Shown in pieces: positions 7,819 to 12,735 of a stretch of 12,735 bases of DNA. Within the stretch, counting starts at the first letter, position 1. Every line of letters starts with the position of its first letter. A program made the position numbers and the translations under genes. The notes beneath the pieces are model-generated. The model was not told the origin of the DNA, made no database searches, and saw only the letters and a program-made list of their open reading frames with translations. The stretch is from Bdellovibrio sp. (GTDB lineage: Bacteria; Bdellovibrionota; Bdellovibrionia; Bdellovibrionales; UBA1609). Where the stretch lies: positions 1 through 12,735 of the forward strand of contig RFKI01000181.1 in assembly GCA_003694355.1 (NCBI GenBank). The letters are read 5' to 3'.

Positions 7819-8720
7819 TTCTGAGCTCCCTCCTGTTTCCTGTATTTTTCACATAAGGCCACACATTTTTGAGTCATTCGCAACAACTGCTCACAGTCTT
7901 TCATTTTTAAAAGAGAGAGTTTTCCTCGCGACCTCTTGAACTCCTTAAACAGAGATTTAATCTCCATTTGAGCATGCATAAAAACTTTTTTATGATGCTT
8001 TTTAATATCCTTTAGAACCTGAGACGCTGGCCATTTGTGAGCTGGAACCAAGAAAGCCCTTAACAAATACATTTTAAACAATTCCTCCAGACCATCTAAA
8101 CAACCTTTAAGTTCTTCTTGAGAAACTTGATAACTTTCTGGATGAGAAAAGCACTTTCTTTTTAGCTGTCTGAGGTCTTTATTAAATTGTCCGTATGGAC
8201 CTAATGCCGTATTATGTTTTCTCAGGTCAGCGATGAGATTATTTCGTTCAATCCGTCTTCGAACAACGAGAATCAACCATAAAAGGATAGCCGTACCCAA
8301 AATGACAAAATTTCCCCAAAACCACCATGGATATTTTAATTCAAATGGCCCAAGAGAAAAATAAGGAACGGGTTTTTGAGTTTTTGAAAGAACACTTTCA
8401 ACACTCCAACTCAATGGTTTAACAACAACCTTTTGATTTTGCCCTTTCAAGTAAAAAACCTTGTTTTGATGAACCCCAGGTCGATAGGAGGTGACTTCCA
8501 GTTGAATTTGATTTAACTCAGAATGCATCACCCTTAAAACATAAAGCTTATAAGCATCTTCTTTTTCGTTTTTAAATAAAATTTGCACCTCTCGAAGGGG
8601 CATTTCAAGAGGCTCCCCTGAACAAACAAGGACTTGCTTTGCACCCACCGTCCATTTTTGGGTTTGAGAAGTGAATTCACAAGACCATGCAGACTGACCT
8701 TCTCCTCCTGGCTCTGTCAT
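7815..8720 (-). CDS. Single-pass membrane protein with DUF4381-like C-terminal half
   Basis: A 301-residue protein occupying the place of the DUF4381-type gene in MoxR/Bat clusters. Residues 1-120 look beta-rich with two cysteines (Cys14, Cys33). WW and a membrane helix lie at about 131-153, then RRRIER (154-159), then a helical charged C-terminal half (160-300). The positive stop after the helix predicts C-terminus in the cytoplasm and N-terminus in the periplasm, yet there is no signal peptide: the protein opens MTEPGGEGQSAW, and an in-frame TAA lies seven codons upstream of the ATG. The ATG overlaps the DUF58 stop in ATGA and has GAGGAGAG upstream, so the start is well supported. The C-terminal half resembles DUF4381 by layout (WW, helix, RRR, helices); the N-terminal domain is not recognised. 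The plan parallels BatD. It is probably a BatD-like partner of the DUF58/vWA proteins; this is inference. Confidence 0.75.
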   Translation of the reverse strand: MTEPGGEGQSAWSCEFTSQTQKWTVGAKQVLVCSGEPLEMPLREVQILFKNEKEDAYKLYVLRVMHSELNQIQLEVTSYRPGVHQNKVFYLKGQNQKVVVKPLSWSVESVLSKTQKPVPYFSLGPFELKYPWWFWGNFVILGTAILLWLILVVRRRIERNNLIADLRKHNTALGPYGQFNKDLRQLKRKCFSHPESYQVSQEELKGCLDGLEELFKMYLLRAFLVPAHKWPASQVLKDIKKHHKKVFMHAQMEIKSLFKEFKRSRGKLSLLKMKDCEQLLRMTQKCVALCEKYRKQEGAQK

Positions 8721-9592
8721 CGAAGCGCTCTCCTCTTAAAATAGCTTAAAAGAGGGTCAATGAAATCCTGGTCGGTCCGAACTTGAATGCAATCCACTTG
8801 AGAGCGTTTTAAGTCTTCTGCAATCTGTTGCTTCACTTTTAAAGCTTCTTCTTTGAAAAACCGTCGTACAAGAGGCGATGACAAGTCTATTAATTGGTGT
8901 TCTCCCGTTTCAGGATCTTCCCAATCCACCAAACCTAAAGGGGGAGTCTCTTCTTCTAAAGGATCCTGAACTTGAACTGCTATGATATCATGCTTTTTGG
9001 AAGCCATTCTGAGTGGTTCGGTATAATCTTTATCTACAAAGTCACTGATCAAAAAAACATGGGATCTTTTTTTTAAAATCCCCTGCAAAAACTCTAAAGC
9101 CACAGAAATTTTCGTCTGATGAGAATAAGGCTTAAAAAAATACAAATCCCTCAAGATGCGCAACAAATGACTGCGCCCTTTTTTAGGAGGCACAACATGT
9201 TCGACCTGGTCAGAAAACAACACCAAACCTACAGGGTCTCCATTTTTAACAGCACAAAACCCTAAAGCGGCTGCCACATGAGCCATAACTTCCCCTTTGG
9301 GGTATTTCTGAGACCCAAAATCAGTGGAGCCGCTAATATCAACTGCAAGCATTAAAATATTTTCTCGTTCCTCATCAAATTTTTTTATATAAATTTTTCC
9401 TGTTTTTGCCATTAACGGCCAGGATATAGAGCGCACATCATCTCCAGGAACATATTCCCGAAATTCAGAGAAGGTCATCCCTTGACCCTTGAAAGCTGAA
9501 TGATACTGTCCTGCAAAGAAACTATTAACTCTTTTACGAATAACAAGCTCTAACAGCTTGACCTTTTCTAAAACCTCTGAAGGGACTTTCAA
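8717..9592 (-). CDS. DUF58 family protein (cytoplasmic vWA-like MoxR partner)
   Basis: A 291-residue soluble protein without membrane segments. It has the family hallmark at residues 30-58: GQYHSAFKGQG, then FSEFREYVPGDDVRSISW. A vWA-like core follows with Asp85, Ser87 and Ser89 (DISGST), Thr160 (HQTKIS) and Asp184 (ISDFVD), so the metal site looks intact. DUF58 proteins nearly always sit beside moxR and are thought to link the ATPase to the membrane vWA proteins. The start is TTG at 9592: the GAGGT ribosome site (9601-9605) lies 8 bases upstream, and residues from the TTG (VPSEVLEKVKLLELVIRKRV) match the usual DUF58 opening. The next in-frame Met is residue 39, inside the signature. A one-base gap separates it from moxR; its end overlaps the next gene by 4 bases. 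Confidence 0.92.
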   Translation of the reverse strand: MKVPSEVLEKVKLLELVIRKRVNSFFAGQYHSAFKGQGMTFSEFREYVPGDDVRSISWPLMAKTGKIYIKKFDEERENILMLAVDISGSTDFGSQKYPKGEVMAHVAAALGFCAVKNGDPVGLVLFSDQVEHVVPPKKGRSHLLRILRDLYFFKPYSHQTKISVALEFLQGILKKRSHVFLISDFVDKDYTEPLRMASKKHDIIAVQVQDPLEEETPPLGLVDWEDPETGEHQLIDLSSPLVRRFFKEEALKVKQQIAEDLKRSQVDCIQVRTDQDFIDPLLSYFKRRALR

Positions 9593-9593
9593 C

Positions 9594-10583
9594 TCAAGGT
9601 ACCTCTATGTGATTTAAAATCTCCTTGATCACATCATCTGTGGTCACATTTTCAGCCTCAGCTTCATAGGTTAAAATCAACCGATGTCGTAGAACCTTAC
9701 TAGCTACAGACTTCACATCATCAGCCGTCACGTATCCTCTCCCTCGAATGAAAGCATGAGCTTTAGACGCCTTGGTCAGACTAATGGTCGCTCGAGGAGA
9801 AGCTCCCACATTTAACAAATTAACTAAATGATCCAAACCATATTCCGAAGGAGAACGCGTAGCCATGACTATCTCAACAATATAATTTTTAATTTTAGAG
9901 TCCACATAAATCGCATCAATGCGTCCTTTGGCCTTTTCCAGTTCTTCCTTAGTAATGACAGTATGAATTTCTGGTATTTTCTCCACGGACATCTTTTCCA
10001 GAATTTCCAGTTCTTCTTTCTTGTTAGGGTAGTCCACAAGAATTTTAAACATAAACCGGTCCATTTGAGCTTCAGGAAGAGGATATGTACCCTCTTGCTC
10101 CAAAGGGTTCTGTGTTGCTAAAACCAAAAACGGTTTAGGCAGCGGATAGGTGGTTTCTCCAATGGTCACCTGTTTTTCAGCCATGGCCTCCAAAAGAGCA
10201 CTTTGCACTTTAGCGGGTGCTCTGTTAATTTCATCAGCTAAAACGATATTGGCAAACACGGGCCCCTTTTTAACACTAAACTCTCCTGTTTTGGGGTTAA
10301 AGATCATCGTGCCAACCAAGTCTGTTGGCAGCAGATCAGGTGTGAATTGAATCCTCTGAAATTGTAAAGAAATGGCCTTGGCCATGGAAGACACAGTCAA
10401 TGTCTTGGCCAACCCTGGAACTCCTTCTAACAGAACATGCCCTCCTGTCAGAAGACCCATTAAAATGCTTTCAAGCATTTCTTGCTGACCAACAATCACC
10501 TTATTAATTTCATTAAAGGCTTTTTCTACAAACTGACTTTCATGCTTAATGGCTTCATTAAGTGCGACTAGATCCACATCCAC
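9594..10583 (-). CDS. moxR: MoxR family AAA+ ATPase
   Basis: A 329-residue AAA+ ATPase of the MoxR class, considered a chaperone-like remodeller acting on vWA proteins at the membrane. Walker A is GVPGLAKT (54-61) and Walker B is IVLADEINRAP (113-123, Asp117 and Glu118). Sensor 1 is ATQNPLEQEGTYPLPEAQ (156-173) with the MoxR-typical insertion, and sensor 2 is GASPRAT (260-266, Arg264). All catalytic residues are present and length is normal. The start is GTG at 10583, 8 bases after GGAGG in AAGGAGGG; no in-frame ATG offers a comparable site before the conserved region. It is first in the operon, and a perfect TATAAT lies about 25 bases upstream. DUF58 follows after one base. Confidence 0.95.
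   Translation of the reverse strand: MDVDLVALNEAIKHESQFVEKAFNEINKVIVGQQEMLESILMGLLTGGHVLLEGVPGLAKTLTVSSMAKAISLQFQRIQFTPDLLPTDLVGTMIFNPKTGEFSVKKGPVFANIVLADEINRAPAKVQSALLEAMAEKQVTIGETTYPLPKPFLVLATQNPLEQEGTYPLPEAQMDRFMFKILVDYPNKKEELEILEKMSVEKIPEIHTVITKEELEKAKGRIDAIYVDSKIKNYIVEIVMATRSPSEYGLDHLVNLLNVGASPRATISLTKASKAHAFIRGRGYVTADDVKSVASKVLRHRLILTYEAEAENVTTDDVIKEILNHIEVP
9601..9606 (-). promoter_or_regulatory. Ribosome binding site supporting the TTG start of the DUF58 gene
   Basis: AGAGGT on the coding strand lies 8 bases before TTG (9592), inside the last codons of moxR. It is the only site at correct spacing for a start that keeps the conserved DUF58 N-terminus. Confidence 0.6.
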
Positions 10584-10590
10584 CCTTTAT

Positions 10591-10598
10591 CCCTCCTT
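10591..10598 (-). promoter_or_regulatory. Ribosome binding site of moxR
   Basis: AAGGAGGG on the coding strand, with GGAGG 8 bases before the GTG at 10583. It decides the GTG start. The same string AAGGAGGGAT recurs before batB. Confidence 0.7.
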
Positions 10599-10607
10599 AA
10601 AAATCTC

Positions 10608-10636
10608 ATTATAAGCTCTTCCAGAAAGTTTGCGAG
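10608..10636 (-). promoter_or_regulatory. Candidate sigma70-type promoter of the moxR-Bat operon
   Basis: A perfect -10 box TATAAT lies at 10613-10608 on the minus strand. Seventeen bases upstream is CTCGCA (10636-10631), which matches only three of six bases of TTGACA. Transcription would begin near 10601, leaving a leader of roughly 18 bases that holds the moxR ribosome site. The -10 is seen directly. The weak -35 suggests an activator or an alternative sigma factor. No promoter-like signal this good was found further down the operon. Confidence 0.5.
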
Positions 10637-10671
10637 CAGAAAAAATGAATCATCGCGTTAGTTTCATGAGA

Positions 10672-10699
10672 TTGCACAGGTTCTTAAGATGGTGATAAG
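10672..10699 (+). promoter_or_regulatory. Weak candidate promoter for the HtpX-like gene
   Basis: TTGCAC (10672-10677) and GATAAG (10694-10699) are 16 bases apart on the plus strand. The -10 would lie only 10 bases before the ATG at 10710, giving an almost leaderless message. That would fit the lack of a good ribosome site there, but the match is poor and could be chance. Confidence 0.2.
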
Positions 10700-10709
10700 C
10701 TAAAACTCT

Positions 10710-11549
10710 ATGCAAAAAATGCGTCCATGGTTTTTTTTGATCCTTCAATCGGCTCTTATTCTCTATGTGGGTCATTTACTTGGAGGTTCTTCAGGGTTAA
10801 TGATTGGGCTCGTTCTGGCCCTCCTTCTTAACACGTTTTACTATCTTTTCTCTCCACTGAAGTTAAAACCTTTTTCTGAGGCTACAAAACTTGAAGGACA
10901 AGACCCTTGGGGGCTGTTAGAAATGGCTCAGAACCTTTCCCAAAAAGCTCACCTTCCCTCAACGCCCCCCATTTATCTCCTCTCTTCAGAATCGCCCCAA
11001 GCTATGGTTCTAGGAACACACTTTCGAAACGCTTCCATTGTTCTAACTACAGCCCTTCTACAACACTTTAGCAAAAAAGAACTAGAAGCCATTCTGGCCT
11101 ACCAGATTGTAAGCATTAAAACCCAAGCTCATCTGGCCTTTAATTTCGCCACTCTTTTTGCTCTTCTTATTCTCTCCGCTTCCAACTTTCTAGATAGAGT
11201 GTATTGTGATGTTATTGGCATTAAGCAAAAAAACTCTTTTTGGGCTCATCCCTTTTCAACTCTACTCGTTCCCTTGATTCATTTTCTTCTTCATCTCCCT
11301 CTGGGCAAAAAAATTTATTATAAACTGGATCAAAAGAGCGCTCAGCTTATAGGGTCTCCTCGCCCCTTGGCCCAAGTTTATTGGAAACTGGAGACTCTCC
11401 GAAAAACCAAGCCCTATAAAATTTTCCCAGCTTTTGCTCCTTTATTCATAGCCAACCCCTTGACGGATCAGGGGTGGACTCGTTATTTTCAACTTCAGCC
11501 TCATGCCAAAAGCCGTATTCAACGGCTTATTGGCAGTTACCCTATATAA
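10710..11549 (+). CDS. HtpX-like M48 family membrane protein lacking the zinc and catalytic residues (predicted pseudoprotease)
   Basis: A 279-residue protein matching HtpX along its length. Two N-terminal membrane helices span about 7-47. The M48 core follows (LLEMAQNLSQKAHLPSTPPI, 69-88; then VLTTALLQHFSKKELEAILA, 111-130), then helices at about 143-162 and 181-198, and the closing block PHAKSRIQRL (264-273), matching THPPLDKRIEAL of HtpX. Where HtpX has AHEISH this protein has AYQIVS: His to Tyr131, Glu to Gln132, His to Ser135. The third zinc ligand (Glu in EFHAD) is Tyr203 in YYKLD; only Asp207 remains. It therefore cannot bind zinc or cut peptides in the usual way. The reading frame is intact, so it is not a decayed gene by frameshift. 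The ATG at 10710 has only a poor ribosome site; Met4 (10719) is an alternative. It is transcribed away from moxR and followed 14 bases later by a DUF1844 gene. Confidence 0.8.
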   Translation: MQKMRPWFFLILQSALILYVGHLLGGSSGLMIGLVLALLLNTFYYLFSPLKLKPFSEATKLEGQDPWGLLEMAQNLSQKAHLPSTPPIYLLSSESPQAMVLGTHFRNASIVLTTALLQHFSKKELEAILAYQIVSIKTQAHLAFNFATLFALLILSASNFLDRVYCDVIGIKQKNSFWAHPFSTLLVPLIHFLLHLPLGKKIYYKLDQKSAQLIGSPRPLAQVYWKLETLRKTKPYKIFPAFAPLFIANPLTDQGWTRYFQLQPHAKSRIQRLIGSYPI

Positions 11550-11563
11550 ACAAGGACTTATAA

Positions 11564-11854
11564 ATGAAATCTCAACAAAAACTGGAAGCCAATTTTTCTT
11601 CCCTCATTCTCTCCATAGCCTCTTCTGCGGCCATGTCCCTTGGACTGGCTCCAGACCCTCATACCAATAAAATTCAAAAAAACCTTCAAATGGCCACCTT
11701 CAATATTGACTTGCTGCTTCTTTTACGGGAAAAAACCAAAAACAATCTGACCTCAGAAGAAGAGTCTTTTCTAAATTCCGTGATCAGTGACCTTCAGGTT
11801 AGATTTTTAGAAGCCCAAAAGGCTGAAGAAAAAGAACCCGAAAAAACAAAGTAA
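11564..11854 (+). CDS. DUF1844 domain protein
   Basis: A 96-residue cytoplasmic-looking protein without signal peptide or membrane helix. Residues 11-85 follow the DUF1844 pattern: FSSLILSIASSAAMSLGLAP (11-30), DPHTNK, then a helix with NIDLLLLLREKTKNNLTSEE (48-67) and a closing helix SVISDLQVRFLEAQ. The tail is Lys/Glu-rich. DUF1844 proteins are small and common in delta-proteobacteria and planctomycetes; no function is established. The ATG has AAGGA 8 bases upstream. Gaps of 14 bases on both sides place it in an operon with the HtpX-like gene and the following secreted protein. Confidence 0.85.
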   Translation: MKSQQKLEANFSSLILSIASSAAMSLGLAPDPHTNKIQKNLQMATFNIDLLLLLREKTKNNLTSEEESFLNSVISDLQVRFLEAQKAEEKEPEKTK

Positions 11855-11868
11855 AAGCAAGAGGACTT

Positions 11869-12696
11869 GTGAAGCTTTTAACATTCTCCAAACTGATCTT
11901 GATTATCAGTTTATCTTCTTTTTCTTTATTTGCCGACCCTCAGGACTGCAAAGAGCAACTTCACCCCTCTCCCATTTCAGCGTCTTTTTTAAAAGACATG
12001 CATGAGATCTACTATATGAGCTCCCCTTATCTTTACAAAGCCAGTGAGCCTCTTTTAAGAATTATCAGCCCTATCCAAGTCCTTCGTTCTGCACAAACTT
12101 TTCTCAAAAGGTACAACATCTCCTCTCACATTGTTTTTGACTCAAGTAAACAATATCACCTGCTGGAGATTTCACCTCTCAACAGCCCCATAAGCTCTCA
12201 TCCCTTTCTCTCTCAACTTCATCAAGCTGCTATGAAGGGCTATAAAGTGTTTTTTGACCCCATTGAATACCTGTCCCCTTCTCGCCCCGACAAAAATGTT
12301 TTAAGTTTTGACCCCTTTTGGATCCCTTTCAACAAATCCCCCTTCGTTTTCCGCCTGTGTCACAACTCCAAAAAAGGGCGAGCTGTTTTTCTGAGTGAAC
12401 AGTTTTTCTATGATCTTTTTTACAAAACCACCTCGCCTATGCCTCCACCACCTCTTCTTTTTCTGGGGCCCCAAGCTCTCGTAGAAGGGCTGAGACAAGG
12501 CGCTGACAGCCTTTTCCAAACGTCCCCTCTAGAAACTTCTCTCCAGGCAACGGACCTTGTAGATGGCTTCTCCAACCAAATGCTCACCAAGGTTCTAGCC
12601 CTTAAAAATGCCAGCCGCCTTTTGGAAGAAACACTCCGTCTTCCCGAAAAAAGTCCTTTCCGAAAAAGACTCCCTGTTATTTATGGAAACATTTAA
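11869..12696 (+). CDS. Unrecognised secreted protein
   Basis: A 275-residue protein I cannot assign. Residues 1-22 form a signal peptide (MKLLTFSKLILIISLSSFSL, then FA before DPQ), so it should be periplasmic or outer-membrane associated. The mature part has two cysteines (Cys27, Cys164) that could form a disulfide. It is rich in aromatic residues and Ser/Pro, and contains a Pro run MPPPPL (191-196) and a helical C-terminal third. No lipobox, repeat or catalytic motif is evident. The start is GTG at 11869 with GAGGA 5 bases upstream; it gives a proper signal peptide, which supports it. It lies 14 bases after DUF1844 and so probably belongs to the same transcript as the HtpX-like protein. Confidence 0.7.
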   Translation: MKLLTFSKLILIISLSSFSLFADPQDCKEQLHPSPISASFLKDMHEIYYMSSPYLYKASEPLLRIISPIQVLRSAQTFLKRYNISSHIVFDSSKQYHLLEISPLNSPISSHPFLSQLHQAAMKGYKVFFDPIEYLSPSRPDKNVLSFDPFWIPFNKSPFVFRLCHNSKKGRAVFLSEQFFYDLFYKTTSPMPPPPLLFLGPQALVEGLRQGADSLFQTSPLETSLQATDLVDGFSNQMLTKVLALKNASRLLEETLRLPEKSPFRKRLPVIYGNI

Positions 12697-12735
12697 AAAA
12701 CCATTAACGACCTTTTGCAAAATCTGTCTTTTTAC
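12683..12735 (+). CDS. Possible start of a further gene, cut by the window edge
   Basis: An ATG at 12683 opens a frame that stays open to the end of the window (METFKKPLTTFCKICLF). It overlaps the end of the preceding gene by 14 bases, in the style of this compact region. There is no clear ribosome site and only 17 codons are visible, so this may be chance. No terminator is seen after the stop at 12696. Confidence 0.3.
   Translation, partial: METFKKPLTTFCKICLF

Noticed and set aside
9828..10350. Plus-strand reading frames of 97 and 66 residues opposite moxR
   Set aside because: They are antisense to highly conserved AAA+ motifs, have no recognisable domain and no ribosome site; treated as shadows.
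10710..11549. The HtpX-like gene as a pseudogene broken by frameshift
   Set aside because: The frame is open from end to end, length matches HtpX, and homology continues after the lost active site, so the changes are substitutions rather than a disruption.
12301..12519. Minus-strand 72-residue frame inside the secreted-protein gene
   Set aside because: Antisense to a gene with signal peptide, ribosome site and operon spacing; no domain seen.

Overview
The window is a compact stretch of chromosome from a Gram-negative bacterium with visibly AT-leaning DNA. Two kinds of evidence support this: periplasmic and lipoprotein-type lytic transglycosylases, and a complete MoxR/Bat membrane cluster. 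A DUF1844 protein and the Bat gene order point to a delta-proteobacterial or Bdellovibrionota-like lineage. That placement is inference; no rRNA or other marker gene is present.

Minus strand, 10583 down to 1: eight genes run in one direction with almost no DNA between them. The order is moxR (AAA+ ATPase), a DUF58 protein, a single-pass membrane protein with a DUF4381-like C-terminal half, batA and batB (membrane-anchored von Willebrand A proteins), batC (TPR protein), batD (large beta-rich membrane protein), slt (soluble lytic transglycosylase) and, after an 81-base gap, mltD (lipoprotein-type lytic transglycosylase, cut by the window edge). Junctions from moxR to slt are a 1-base gap, 4-base overlaps, direct abutment, or 17- and 26-base overlaps. 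This implies one translationally coupled transcript, probably from a perfect TATAAT box at 10608-10613. MoxR/Bat clusters are associated with aerotolerance, stress survival and envelope integrity in other bacteria, but their biochemistry is poorly defined. A murein hydrolase gene overlapping the end of batD suggests that this machine is tied to peptidoglycan here.

Plus strand, 10710 to the end: a divergent set begins with an HtpX-like (M48) membrane protein in which the HExxH site and the third zinc ligand are all replaced, so it looks like a pseudoprotease. It is followed, after 14-base gaps each time, by a DUF1844 protein and an unrecognised secreted protein. The start of a further gene may lie at the right edge.

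The best leads are the pseudo-HtpX cassette facing moxR, the merging of slt and mltD into the Bat operon, a predicted 120-residue periplasmic domain with no signal peptide in the DUF4381-like protein, and a perfect hairpin enclosing the ribosome binding site of batB. I see no tRNA, rRNA, CRISPR array, insertion sequence or phage gene, and no gene-free stretch longer than 126 bases.
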